Both the position numbers and the translations under genes were made by a program. From Ruminococcus sp. (GTDB lineage: Bacteria; Bacillota; Clostridia; Oscillospirales; Ruminococcaceae), in the NCBI GenBank assembly GCA_015066745.1, contig SVNW01000010.1, positions 1 to 64,000 of the forward strand: a stretch of 64,000 nt of DNA, written 5' to 3'. The notes beneath the pieces are model-generated. The model had not been told where the DNA came from, did no database searches, and saw only the letters and a program-made list of their open reading frames with translations. This document shows positions 53,727 through 63,282 of this stretch, in pieces; the first letter of the stretch is position 1; each line of letters begins with the position of its first letter.

Positions 53727-53741
53727 AGTGACTTTGTCACA
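53727..53741. promoter_or_regulatory. Crp/Fnr-type palindrome upstream of the FTR-thioredoxin operon
   Basis: On the minus strand this reads TGTGACAAAGTCACT, differing from the 52393 site at two of 15 bases. A TATAAT box lies at 53699-53704 (minus), so the palindrome centre is about -42. It overlaps the last codon of the upstream ATPase gene. Confidence 0.65.
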
Positions 53742-55335
53742 TGACTGTTTTTTCAATGATACACTCATGTTTTTTAGTGTCTTTATCATAATTTACGCCG
53801 ACAAGAAGAATTTCTTTGCCATACCCTTTAAGAGTACCTGAGTAACGTTTTTCTTTGATTTGTTTAATAGCAGTATTGGCATCTTTGTCCCATTTAAGTT
53901 CGATTATCATAGCAGGTTTGTTGCCCGAGTCGGCTCTTGGTATAAGTGCAATATCTGCAAAACCTTTGCCTGTCGGGAATTCACGAATGACAGTATAGTA
54001 TGCCGGAGCAGTAAAGTATGCCATTGTAATAGCGCAGCTAAGAGAATTTTCGTTATTGTATTCTATGATAGAAGTGAATGTTTCATGAGAAAGTTCAAGA
54101 AGTTCTGCAACCTTACGAGCATCACCACGTATTGTGGCATTAAGAGTATCATTGCACATACGATACATTTTAGCAACTTCACTCCAACTGCTTTTTTTCA
54201 TAGCCGCATGAAATGCCTTAGCAACTTCAAAGTTAGGGATATATGCAGTACCGTCTTCAGCGTCATACCCAAGATAACCAAGATGAATAAGAGCAGTCAG
54301 AGCATCATCTTTTGATTCGATTTCAGATAAATCGTTCTGAAATGTTTCTGGGTCAACCGATACTTTTTCACCTGAAAGCATTCTCATTACATCTTCTTTA
54401 AGTCCGTCAAAGTTAAGAGTGATAAAAGTGTTGATGGTATCAAAAGCCGAAGTGTTCTTCCAGTAGGATTCAAGATTTTGACGTGACATAGCCATATAAA
54501 CGGAATTAGGGTTGTACATATGTTTTTTATTTATAAGATAACCATTGTACCATTCTTTTACAGAACTCATATTCATTTCGTATTTCTGACAAAGAGTTTC
54601 TACTTCACTTTCTGTAAATCCGAAATATGTTGTAAGTTCAGCAGAATCAAGCATGGTGTATTCTGTAAAATTATTCAAAGCAGATTCTTTTTTTATTTTC
54701 TTGATAGGAAGTATTCCTGTGATATATCCGAGGGCGAGAAATTTTTGAGATTCTTCACTTTTAAAAAGTGAATGCAAAAACTGGAGATATTCATGTATAA
54801 GGTCGGGTCTGTCGGAAAACTCTCTTATAACGCAGTCCCATTCGTCTATTATTATGATAAATGGTGTTTTGATTTGTTTCCCGTCAATTTCAACTGCGGA
54901 TTTATCATATACTTGTTTGATAATTGTAGCAAATGGATTGTTTATATCTATAATATCCGGATATTCTTCCTTGAATTCGTTATAAAGAAGTTCGATAATT
55001 TTTGAAACCAGACCGTCTTTATAGTAATCGGCTATAGATGAAATATCGAGATGAATAACATTATATTTATTAAGATGCTTTTCAAAATCAGGAGATTTTG
55101 ATATTTCAAGAGAAGAAAAAAGTTCTTTTGAATCACAGCCTTTGCTGTAATAAGCATCGATCATACGAGCGGCTTGAGATTTTCCGAATCTTCGTGCATG
55201 GCTTACAGAGATACAATTTTTTTCAGAGCAAAGTTTTTTATTTAGTATATTTAAAAGACCGCTTTTATCAATATAAATTTCGTCTTGTGATGATTTTTGG
55301 AAACCTTCATTTGAAGGGTTGAAGTAAGTCCCCAT
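53737..55335 (-). CDS. AAA-ATPase-like / PD-(D/E)XK nuclease-like protein, copy 1
   Basis: This 532-residue protein belongs to the family often called DUF1703 (AAA-ATPase_like plus PDDEXK_9). The N-terminal ATPase has the SHARRFGKSQAARM P-loop variant and Walker B FIIIIDEWDCVIRE. The C-terminal nuclease-like domain has GKGFADIALIPR and PAMIIELKWDKD, the D...ExK of the PD-(D/E)XK fold. The middle carries ESYWKNTSAFDTI and a set of helices. Function is not established; mobile-element or defence roles are suggested for relatives. This copy differs from copies 2 and 3 in the region around residues 270-450. ATG follows GGAGGAGG. Confidence 0.88.
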   Translation of the reverse strand: MGTYFNPSNEGFQKSSQDEIYIDKSGLLNILNKKLCSEKNCISVSHARRFGKSQAARMIDAYYSKGCDSKELFSSLEISKSPDFEKHLNKYNVIHLDISSIADYYKDGLVSKIIELLYNEFKEEYPDIIDINNPFATIIKQVYDKSAVEIDGKQIKTPFIIIIDEWDCVIREFSDRPDLIHEYLQFLHSLFKSEESQKFLALGYITGILPIKKIKKESALNNFTEYTMLDSAELTTYFGFTESEVETLCQKYEMNMSSVKEWYNGYLINKKHMYNPNSVYMAMSRQNLESYWKNTSAFDTINTFITLNFDGLKEDVMRMLSGEKVSVDPETFQNDLSEIESKDDALTALIHLGYLGYDAEDGTAYIPNFEVAKAFHAAMKKSSWSEVAKMYRMCNDTLNATIRGDARKVAELLELSHETFTSIIEYNNENSLSCAITMAYFTAPAYYTVIREFPTGKGFADIALIPRADSGNKPAMIIELKWDKDANTAIKQIKEKRYSGTLKGYGKEILLVGVNYDKDTKKHECIIEKTVM

Positions 55336-55356
55336 TTTATCCTCCTCCTTTTTTAT

Positions 55357-56961
55357 TTAGTTACAGTTATCCACACTTTCAATGATACACTCATGCTTTT
55401 TAGTGTCTTTATCATAATTTACGCCGACAAGAAGAATTTCTTTGCCATACCCTTTAAGAGTACCTGAGTAACGTTTTTCTTTGATTTGTTTAATAGCAGT
55501 ATCGGAATCTTTGTCCCATTTAAGTTCGATTATCATAGCAGGTTTGTTGCCCGAGTCGGCTCTTGGTATAAGTGCAATATCTGCAAAACCTTTGCCCGTC
55601 GGGAGTTCTCTTATTACATTATAGTATGCAGGAGCGGTGTAGTAAGCCATGGTTATAGCACAGCTTAAAGCATTTTCATCATTGTATTTTAAAACCGAGG
55701 TATAGGTATCATGTGAAAGTTCAAGAAGTTCAGCGACTCTGTCAGAATTGCCACGTATAGTAGCAAAGAGAAGTTCTTCGCATCGTGAAATGGATTTTGA
55801 TATCTCTTTCCAGTTTCCTTTTGAAAGAGCGGACTGATATGCTTCTTTTACTTCATAGTTAGGTATATATGCGGTTTTGTCCTCTTTGTTATAACCAAGA
55901 TAACCAAGATGAATAAGAGCAGTCAGAGCGTCATCTTTAGTATTTATAACAGACAAATCATTTTCAAAGCCACGTACATCGACATATACAGGTTTGCCTG
56001 CAAGCATATCTGTTATATCCTGTTTTAATCCGTCAAAATCAAGCATTATATATGAGTTTATTGTATCAAAAGCAGAAGTATTTTTCCAGTAAGGTTCGAG
56101 GCTATGGTCAGACATAGCCTGATAAACGGAATTTGGGTTGTACATATGTTTGCCATTGATAAGGTAGCCGTCGTACCATGCTTTTACCGAATCTATATTC
56201 ATTTTGTATTTTTGGCAGAGAATTTCAACTTCAGATTCTGTAAATCCAAAATATTGAGTCAGGTCTTTTGAATCTAACATTGTGAATTCTTTAAAATTAT
56301 TCAGAGCAGATTCTTTTTTTATTTTTTTAATAGGAAGTATACCTGTTATATATCCAAGAGCTAGAAATTTTTGAGATTCTTCACTTTTAAAAAGAGAATG
56401 CAAAAACTGGAGATATTCATGTATAAGGTCGGGTCTGTCGGAAAACTCTCTTATAACGCAGTCCCATTCGTCTATTATTATGATAAATGGTGTTTTGATT
56501 TGTTTTCCGTCAATTTCAACTGCGGATTTATCGTATACTTGTTTTATGATTGTTGCAAATGGATTATTTATATCTATAATATCCGGATATTCTTCTTTGA
56601 ATTCGTTATAAAGAAGTTCGATAATTTTTGAAACCAGACCGTCTTTATAGTAATCGGCTATAGATGAAATATCGAGATGAATAACATTATATTTATTAAG
56701 ATGCTTTTCAAAATCAGGAGATTTTGATATTTCAAGAGAAGAAAAAAGTTCTTTTGAATCACAGCCTTTGCTGTAATAAGCATCGATCATACGAGCGGCT
56801 TGAGATTTTCCGAATCTTCGTGCATGGCTTACAGAGATACAATTTTTTTCAGAGCAAAGTTTTTTATTTAGTATATTTAAAAGACCGCTTTTATCAATAT
56901 AAATTTCGTCTTGTGATGATTTTTGGAAACCTTCATTTGAAGGGTTGAAGTAAGTCCCCAT
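55357..56961 (-). CDS. AAA-ATPase-like / PD-(D/E)XK nuclease-like protein, copy 2
   Basis: This 534-residue protein has the same architecture as copy 1. The first ~220 residues are identical in protein to copy 1 (MGTYFNPSNEGFQKSSQDEIY onward), while residues ~285 to the end match copy 3 (AMSDHSLEPYWKN, ESVDNCN). Between these lies a private segment (FKEFTMLDSKDLTQYFGF, YKMNIDSVKAWYDGYLINGKH). It is therefore a mosaic. The 21-bp spacer to its neighbours and the GGAGGAGG site suggest a single operon. The P-loop variant, Walker B and ExK residues are all present, so it looks functional. Confidence 0.88.
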   Translation of the reverse strand: MGTYFNPSNEGFQKSSQDEIYIDKSGLLNILNKKLCSEKNCISVSHARRFGKSQAARMIDAYYSKGCDSKELFSSLEISKSPDFEKHLNKYNVIHLDISSIADYYKDGLVSKIIELLYNEFKEEYPDIIDINNPFATIIKQVYDKSAVEIDGKQIKTPFIIIIDEWDCVIREFSDRPDLIHEYLQFLHSLFKSEESQKFLALGYITGILPIKKIKKESALNNFKEFTMLDSKDLTQYFGFTESEVEILCQKYKMNIDSVKAWYDGYLINGKHMYNPNSVYQAMSDHSLEPYWKNTSAFDTINSYIMLDFDGLKQDITDMLAGKPVYVDVRGFENDLSVINTKDDALTALIHLGYLGYNKEDKTAYIPNYEVKEAYQSALSKGNWKEISKSISRCEELLFATIRGNSDRVAELLELSHDTYTSVLKYNDENALSCAITMAYYTAPAYYNVIRELPTGKGFADIALIPRADSGNKPAMIIELKWDKDSDTAIKQIKEKRYSGTLKGYGKEILLVGVNYDKDTKKHECIIESVDNCN

Positions 56962-56982
56962 TTTATCCTCCTCCTTTTTTAT

Positions 56983-58587
56983 TTAGTTACAGTTATCCAC
57001 ACTTTCAATGATACACTCATGCTTTTTAGTGTCTTTATCATAATTTACGCCGACAAGAAGAATTTCTTTGCCATACCCTTTAAGAGTACCTGAGTAACGT
57101 TTTTCTTTGATTTGTTTAATAGCAGTATCGGAATCTTTGTCCCATTTAAGTTCGATTATCATAGCAGGTTTGTTGCCCGAGTCGGCTCTTGGTATAAGTG
57201 CAATATCTGCAAAACCTTTGCCCGTCGGGAGTTCTCTTATTACATTATAGTATGCAGGAGCGGTGTAGTAAGCCATGGTTATAGCACAGCTTAAAGCATT
57301 TTCATCATTGTATTTTAAAACCGAGGTATAGGTATCATGTGAAAGTTCAAGAAGTTCAGCGACTCTGTCAGAATTGCCACGTATAGTAGCAAAGAGAAGT
57401 TCTTCGCATCGTGAAATGGATTTTGATATCTCTTTCCAGTTTCCTTTTGAAAGAGCGGACTGATATGCTTCTTTTACTTCATAGTTAGGTATATATGCGG
57501 TTTTGTCCTCTTTGTTATAACCAAGATAACCAAGATGAATAAGAGCAGTCAGAGCGTCATCTTTAGTATTTATAACAGACAAATCATTTTCAAAGCCACG
57601 TACATCGACATATACAGGTTTGCCTGCAAGCATATCTGTTATATCCTGTTTTAATCCGTCAAAATCAAGCATTATATATGAGTTTATTGTATCAAAAGCA
57701 GAAGTATTTTTCCAGTAAGGTTCGAGGCTATGGTCAGACATAGCCTGATAAACGGAATTTGGGTTGTACATATGCTTTTTATTTATAAGATAACCATTAT
57801 ACCATTCTTTTACAGAACTCATATTCATTTCGTATTTCTGACAAAGGCTCTCTACTTCACTTTCTGTAAATCCGAAATATGTTGTAAGTTCAGCAGAATC
57901 AAGCATGGTGTATTCTGTAAAATTATTCAGAGCAGATTCTTTTTTTATTTTCTTGATAGGAAGTATTCCTGTGATATATCCGAGGGCTAGAAATTTTTGA
58001 GATTCTTCACTTTTAAAAAGTGAATGCAGAAACTGGAGATATTCATGTATAAGGTCGGGTCTGTCGGAAAACTCTCTTATAACGCAGTCCCATTCGTCTA
58101 TTATTATGATAAATGGTGTTTTGATTTGTTTCCCGTCAATTTCAACTGCGGATTTATCATATACTTGTTTGATAATTGTAGCAAATGGATTGTTTATATC
58201 TATAATATCCGGATATTCTTCCTTGAATTCGTTATAAAGAAGTTCGATAATTTTTGAAACCAGACCGTCTTTATAGTAATCGGCTATAGATGAAATATCG
58301 AGATGAATAACATTATATTTATTAAGATGCTTTTCAAAATCAGGAGATTTTGATATTTCAAGAGAAGAAAAAAGTTCTTTTGAATCACAGCCTTTGCTGT
58401 AATAAGCATCGATCATACGAGCGGCCTGAGATTTTCCGAATCTTCGTGCATGACTTACGGATATACGTTTTTCCTCGGTAAGAAGTTTTCTGTTAAGAAT
58501 GCTTATCATAGGCGTTTTATCTATATAAATCATGCTGTTTACGGTCTGCTGGTAACCTTCATTTGAAGGATTAAAATAAGTGCCCAT
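56983..58587 (-). CDS. AAA-ATPase-like / PD-(D/E)XK nuclease-like protein, copy 3
   Basis: This 534-residue protein is the first gene of the tandem set on the minus strand. The N-terminal ~45 residues are distinct (NEGYQQTVNSMIYIDKTPMISILNRK). Residues ~46-280 match copy 1, including AELTTYFGFTESEVE and NMSSVKEWYNGYLINKKH. The rest matches copy 2 at DNA level. GGAGGG precedes the ATG. The upstream 275 bases (58588-58862) separate it from the divergent sigma gene and should contain both promoters. Confidence 0.88.
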   Translation of the reverse strand: MGTYFNPSNEGYQQTVNSMIYIDKTPMISILNRKLLTEEKRISVSHARRFGKSQAARMIDAYYSKGCDSKELFSSLEISKSPDFEKHLNKYNVIHLDISSIADYYKDGLVSKIIELLYNEFKEEYPDIIDINNPFATIIKQVYDKSAVEIDGKQIKTPFIIIIDEWDCVIREFSDRPDLIHEYLQFLHSLFKSEESQKFLALGYITGILPIKKIKKESALNNFTEYTMLDSAELTTYFGFTESEVESLCQKYEMNMSSVKEWYNGYLINKKHMYNPNSVYQAMSDHSLEPYWKNTSAFDTINSYIMLDFDGLKQDITDMLAGKPVYVDVRGFENDLSVINTKDDALTALIHLGYLGYNKEDKTAYIPNYEVKEAYQSALSKGNWKEISKSISRCEELLFATIRGNSDRVAELLELSHDTYTSVLKYNDENALSCAITMAYYTAPAYYNVIRELPTGKGFADIALIPRADSGNKPAMIIELKWDKDSDTAIKQIKEKRYSGTLKGYGKEILLVGVNYDKDTKKHECIIESVDNCN

Positions 58588-58824
58588 AATTCACCCTCCG
58601 TTTCATATATTATTCACTTTAAGTATAACATTTTTTTTATTTATTATCAATATAAAAAATGTCATTTGTGCAGACAAGCGTGTTTAGGATTGGTGTTACG
58701 GATTTTTGTGTGATTTTAATAAAATTTGAACGGTTTTATTGTTAAATAAGCGGAAGTTTCAGAGATGATGCAACATCTTGATAGTTGTTTACGATAGTTA
58801 TTTATGTACAGCAAAAATACAAAA

Positions 58825-59682
58825 TTTTGTTGTGATTACTTACACGTTATGGAGGGGAAGTAATGAATACAGAAGAAATAAATATTTCAAGGAAAGGAAC
58901 GTCAGATGAACTATACAGAGAACTTCTTAATGAATTAGGACGATATGTTTATGTTATAGTGTTTAATAAATTAAGAAGTTGTGGTACAAAAGAAGACGTA
59001 GAAGAATGTGTCAGCGATGTTTTTGCAGAGTTGTTTATTATTGCAGAAGACGGAAAATGTGATGATATAAGAAAGATGGCAGGAATTATTGCAAAAAGAA
59101 GGGCTGTAGATTATTTCAGAAAGCTTTCAGTTTCACAAAACAAGATGGTATGTGTAGAATATGAGGAGTTTTCAGAATTTGCAGACACGCTCAATGTTGA
59201 GGTTTTATCAGAAAGCAATGAAGTAAGAAGAGATATTTTAAGAGAGATCGAGGCACTCGGAGAGCCTGATTCAACTATTCTGATGCAAAAATTTTATTAT
59301 AATAAAACATCTTCGGAAATAGGAAAGACAGTAAAAATGACAGCTTCATCGGTTCGCTCACGATGTGCACGAGCAATAGAACGTCTTAAAATATCACTTG
59401 CGTCGATCGGAATAACAAGACAGGAGGGTAACTATGAGTAAACAAAATATATTTGATTTGCTTGAAGATGCTAATGAAAATGAAATAGAAACACTTGAAC
59501 GTATGACTCCGGAATTTAGTGAAGAACAGTTTGAAAGAATACTTAAAATGAGTGTTGCCAAAAAAGAGAGCATAAGAAAAGAAAAAGAGAAAAAGCAGGA
59601 TACAGACAGTGTTGAAGTATCGGAAGTGAGAGTACATAAATTTTCAATATGGAAAAGGTTTTTGTCGGTTGCGGTGTTGTTT
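58825..59682 (+). repeat. Sigma/partner duplication, copy A (offset 3,600 bp)
   Basis: Near-identical to 62425-63282. It begins about 38 bp before the sigma gene and ends inside the transmembrane helix of the partner. Confidence 0.92.
58863..59441 (+). CDS. ECF-like RNA polymerase sigma factor, copy A
   Basis: This 192-residue protein has an ATG after GGAGGGGAAG. Sigma region 2 is visible as VEECVSDVFAELFIIAEDG and MAGIIAKRRAVDYFRKL. Region 4 is LGEPDSTILMQKFYYNKTSSEIGKTVKMTASSVRSRCARAIERLK. There are no other sigma domains, so it is an ECF-size factor. Its end overlaps the membrane partner gene by 8 bp (ATGAGTAA), the usual layout of sigma and anti-sigma pairs. A nearly identical paralogue lies 3,600 bp downstream. 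Autoregulation is likely in this family, and the conserved GTTACTTAC-like segment before both copies may be part of the promoter. Confidence 0.9.
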   Translation: MNTEEINISRKGTSDELYRELLNELGRYVYVIVFNKLRSCGTKEDVEECVSDVFAELFIIAEDGKCDDIRKMAGIIAKRRAVDYFRKLSVSQNKMVCVEYEEFSEFADTLNVEVLSESNEVRRDILREIEALGEPDSTILMQKFYYNKTSSEIGKTVKMTASSVRSRCARAIERLKISLASIGITRQEGNYE

Positions 59683-62394
59683 GTTTTTATTGTCGGTTAT
59701 CTTGTAACAAAAGTTGTTCTTGTTAAAAATTCACCGATACAATTGTCAACAGCCGATATTATGTATAGCGCTGATAATTATTTGCTACAAGCTGTTGAAC
59801 TTGAAGAGTATATTACAACTATCAGCGATGTAAGATATAATGAAAATACAGAAAGCTTTGACATTTATGGTAATATTAGAGGTGCAGGTGCTTGTGTTTA
59901 TCTTAAAAATGGTGGTAATTTTGATGAGTTTGAGATTTTAGGTGAGCATGCAAATGAACCATTTTTGTATCATAACGGAGAATTTTATGGTGGTGGGCTT
60001 AATCTTGACGGAAGTCAGGATAATATTTTTCCGGAAAGTGCCGAGGTTAAAAGTATTTGTGTTGATGACAACGGATATGAATACAGGCTTTTGGAAGTAA
60101 ATGGTTTTCAGGATATACTTGATGTGAGAAATAAAGAAAATGATGTACGATATTTTGGGAAAATTTCAGATATAGACGGACTCAAAGAATATATAAGCTA
60201 TACAGGTGAACAACGAAGTATCTTAAAAACGATAAAAGTTTATGATGAAAAAATATATATAGGCGGATTTTTAGTAGATGTTATTGATAATAATAAATAT
60301 TATTCGCCTTTTATCATTGTTCTAAGCAGTAAAGATTTTACGCTTGTAGACGTAATTACTGAAATTGATGATGATATCAAAATGTTAGAAGATATATTGA
60401 TCAATGAAAACGGTGAAATAATAGCTGTGTATTATGATTCTGAAACTGCTGTGTATTATGATTCTAAAACTACCGTTGCATATGTGTGTGATGTTGTAAG
60501 AAATAATACAGTAGAGATTGAATATTGTCAGAAAGTAATTTCATATGCTGAAAATTCGTTTGTGTATGCTGATGATATAGGCAGAATTTATGAATATGAC
60601 TTTGAAGAAAATGAAAGTATTCTTATAGATGAAATATCGGAATTAAAAGATAAAGATAACGATACACTTATGACCATGTTAAGTTATGATAGTAATGGTT
60701 ATGCATATGTATTGTTTTATAATAATATTTTAAAAAATACAGCTATTAGTTATTCAGAAGACGGTGCTGTTGGCGAAAGCAAGAATACTGATGATGTGTT
60801 TATTTTAAAAAAAGAAAATAAAGTATATCATGCTGTAAATTATACAGGTGACAAGAAAATAATTTTTGAGAATGAAGATTATACAAATATAAAATCTATG
60901 GACTTTGATGAAGAATATTTTTATCTTTCCGATGAAAATATGTTGTATGTTTATGATTATGATGGAAAACTGCATTTTCAGAAAAAAATAAAAAATACAA
61001 CAGGTATAAAATTATTCGGGAACTCAAAACAACATTATGTTGCAACAGTTGATAATAAAAACAAGTGGAAAATAAGTTCTGTAAATACTGAAGAAAAAGA
61101 AATATCAGAAGAATGTACAGTCAATATCAATAAAAATGCAGAGTTTATTGACGGTGACAATAATTATGATTTTTATATATTTGCAGATGAAATATTATAC
61201 GGATATAGGGGAAATAAAGAACTTGTTCCGCTTATTGATCTGTCATCATATGCTTTATCAGGTGAAATAAAAGGGATCAATATATCAAATGAGAAAATAG
61301 AAATAGTGACATCTTACGGAATTAGTATATTAAAGCCAAGAGATACTAAGGTTTCAGAGCATAAGACAATAAAAATACTTGTTCCGCCATCATCGTACAA
61401 ATACAGTGAAATATTAAAAAGATACAAATCTGAAAATGGAAATATAGATTTTATAATTGATTATCCTGATTCTTATGATATAACAGAAAAGATGCCCGAT
61501 ATTGATATTGTTATAGCTGATGATTATATAGATATAACAGGTCTGATGGAACAGGGAGTTTTTGAAGACATTTATAAATATATTTCAGACAATGACCTGA
61601 TATTACCTGAATATACAGATAATATAGTAAATGCGTATTCTGATGATTATGCATTTCCGCTTACTTTCGATATAAAAGGTGTTGATATTATATCAGACTC
61701 TGTGATAGATAAGAAAACATTTTGCCTGAATGATCTGAAACTTCTGGTTGAAAATGGTGATTATAGTATAGGTTATGTACCTTCAATATTTTTGCTTGAT
61801 AATAACAAGAGGTTTATAGATTATGATAAACATAGCGTTGATTTTGAAAATGATGATTTTATCAGTATACTTGAAATTATGGAAAAATGCCCGTATCTTA
61901 ACCTGGAACATAGTATTTATGAGTCTTCACTCTCATATAAATCAGCTACAGAAAATTTAAGATTTGGTGATGACTTTAACTTTATCGGTGTTCCTTCATC
62001 AAGTGGAAATGATTATTATGTGCATTCGGATGATTTATTTATGATTTGTAAAAATTCTGAAAATAAAGATATATGTTTTGATGTTTTAAAATTCCTTTTG
62101 GGCGAAGAAGTACAGGAAACAATAACAGATAGTAGATGGAAGTTCCCTGTAAATAGGAGTTTGTATCAGAAATATATGAATGAGCTTGCATGGAGTACAG
62201 ATGAAGAGTATACAAAAGAAGTTATGGATATTATAGAAAATACGCATAATGTTTATATAGCCAATAATAAAGTGAAACATATATTGGGAGAAGAAATATT
62301 AAAGTTTGAAAGTAAAGCTCAGAATGCAAATGAAACAGCGGAAAGTGTACAGAAAAGAGTAAAAGTTGATATTATCAATACTACAAACTCTTAA
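59434..62394 (+). CDS. Membrane anti-sigma-like sensor with beta-propeller-like and solute-binding-protein-like outer domain
   Basis: This 986-residue protein overlaps the sigma gene by 8 bp. The cytoplasmic part (about 1-70) is highly charged and helical (TPEFSEEQFERILKMSVAKKE), likely the sigma-binding segment, though it lacks the ZAS zinc motif. One membrane helix follows (FLSVAVLFVFIVGYLVTKVVLV, about 72-95). The outer part to ~640 has repeated short strand patterns (YVYDYDGKLHFQKK, FYLSDENMLYVYD) suggesting a beta-propeller-like fold. Residues ~650-960 resemble an ABC-type solute-binding protein: KILVPPSSYKYSEILKRYKS, PDIDIVIADDYID, ICFDVLKFLLGEEVQE and KFPVNRSLY. Binding of an outside ligand may release the sigma factor. 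The idea parallels SigI-RsgI of cellulolytic Clostridia, but the domains differ. Confidence 0.78.
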   Translation: MSKQNIFDLLEDANENEIETLERMTPEFSEEQFERILKMSVAKKESIRKEKEKKQDTDSVEVSEVRVHKFSIWKRFLSVAVLFVFIVGYLVTKVVLVKNSPIQLSTADIMYSADNYLLQAVELEEYITTISDVRYNENTESFDIYGNIRGAGACVYLKNGGNFDEFEILGEHANEPFLYHNGEFYGGGLNLDGSQDNIFPESAEVKSICVDDNGYEYRLLEVNGFQDILDVRNKENDVRYFGKISDIDGLKEYISYTGEQRSILKTIKVYDEKIYIGGFLVDVIDNNKYYSPFIIVLSSKDFTLVDVITEIDDDIKMLEDILINENGEIIAVYYDSETAVYYDSKTTVAYVCDVVRNNTVEIEYCQKVISYAENSFVYADDIGRIYEYDFEENESILIDEISELKDKDNDTLMTMLSYDSNGYAYVLFYNNILKNTAISYSEDGAVGESKNTDDVFILKKENKVYHAVNYTGDKKIIFENEDYTNIKSMDFDEEYFYLSDENMLYVYDYDGKLHFQKKIKNTTGIKLFGNSKQHYVATVDNKNKWKISSVNTEEKEISEECTVNINKNAEFIDGDNNYDFYIFADEILYGYRGNKELVPLIDLSSYALSGEIKGINISNEKIEIVTSYGISILKPRDTKVSEHKTIKILVPPSSYKYSEILKRYKSENGNIDFIIDYPDSYDITEKMPDIDIVIADDYIDITGLMEQGVFEDIYKYISDNDLILPEYTDNIVNAYSDDYAFPLTFDIKGVDIISDSVIDKKTFCLNDLKLLVENGDYSIGYVPSIFLLDNNKRFIDYDKHSVDFENDDFISILEIMEKCPYLNLEHSIYESSLSYKSATENLRFGDDFNFIGVPSSSGNDYYVHSDDLFMICKNSENKDICFDVLKFLLGEEVQETITDSRWKFPVNRSLYQKYMNELAWSTDEEYTKEVMDIIENTHNVYIANNKVKHILGEEILKFESKAQNANETAESVQKRVKVDIINTTNS

Positions 62395-62424
62395 AAAATA
62401 TTAATTTTGTGGTTTAGTATATAG

Positions 62425-63282
62425 TTTTGTCATGGTTACTTACAAATTGTGGAGGGGAAGTAATGAATACAGAAGAAATAAATATTTCAAGGAAAGGAAC
62501 ATCAGATGAACTATACAGAGAACTTCTTAATGAATTAGGACGATACGTTTATGTTATAGTGTTTAATAAATTAAGAAGTTGTGGCACAAAAGAAGACGTA
62601 GAAGAATGTGTCAGCGATGTTTTTGCGGAGTTGTTTATTATTGCAGAAGACGGAAAATGTGATGATATAAGAAAGATGGCAGGAATTATTGCCAAAAGAA
62701 GGGCTGTAGATTATTTCAGAAAGCTTTCAGTTTCACAAAACAAGATGGTATGTGTAGAATATGAGGAGTTTTCAGAATTTGCAGACACGCTCAATGTTGA
62801 GGTTTTATCAGACAGCAATGAAGTAAGAAGAGATATTTTAAGAGAGATCGAGGCACTCGGAGAGCCTGATTCAACTATTCTGATGCAAAAATTTTATTAT
62901 AATAAAACATCTTCGGAAATAGGAAAGACATTAAAAATGACAGCTTCAACAGTACGTTCACGATGTGTACGAGCAATAGAACGTCTTAAAATATCACTTG
63001 CGTCGATCGGAATAACAAGACAGGAGGGTAACTATGAGTAAACAAAATATATTTGATTTTCTGGAAGATGCTAATGAAAATGAAATAGAAACACTCGAAC
63101 GTATGACTCCGGAATTTAGTGAAGAACAGTTTGAAAGAATACTTAAAATGAGTGTTGCCAAAAAAGAGAGCATAAGAAAAGAAAAAGAGAAAAAGCAGGA
63201 TACAGACAGTGTTGAAGTATCGGAAGTGAGAGTACATAAATTTTCAATATGGAAAAGGTTTTTATCGGTTGCGGTGTTGTTT
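62425..63282 (+). repeat. Sigma/partner duplication, copy B
   Basis: Second copy of 58825-59682. DNA identity stops abruptly after GCGGTGTTGTTT within the partner's membrane helix. From there the two partners are unrelated. Confidence 0.92.
62463..63041 (+). CDS. ECF-like RNA polymerase sigma factor, copy B
   Basis: This 192-residue near-duplicate of copy A differs at only a few positions (for example SDSNEV for SESNEV, KTLKMTAST for KTVKMTASS and RCVRA for RCARA). The ORF track begins 12 residues too early; the ATG at 62463 after GGAGGGGAAG is the start, as in copy A. Some changes fall in region 4 next to the recognition helix, so promoter preference could differ slightly, but cross-talk between the two systems is expected. 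It overlaps its partner by 8 bp. Confidence 0.9.
   Translation: MNTEEINISRKGTSDELYRELLNELGRYVYVIVFNKLRSCGTKEDVEECVSDVFAELFIIAEDGKCDDIRKMAGIIAKRRAVDYFRKLSVSQNKMVCVEYEEFSEFADTLNVEVLSDSNEVRRDILREIEALGEPDSTILMQKFYYNKTSSEIGKTLKMTASTVRSRCVRAIERLKISLASIGITRQEGNYE

Larger units (their letters stand above)
53737..58587 (-). repeat. Tandem triplication, 1,626-bp period
   Basis: The start codons at 55335, 56961 and 58587 are exactly 1,626 bp apart. Long stretches are identical or nearly so, including the intergenic TAGTTACAGTTATCCAC segment shared at both junctions. Switches between copies point to gene conversion. Confidence 0.92.
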
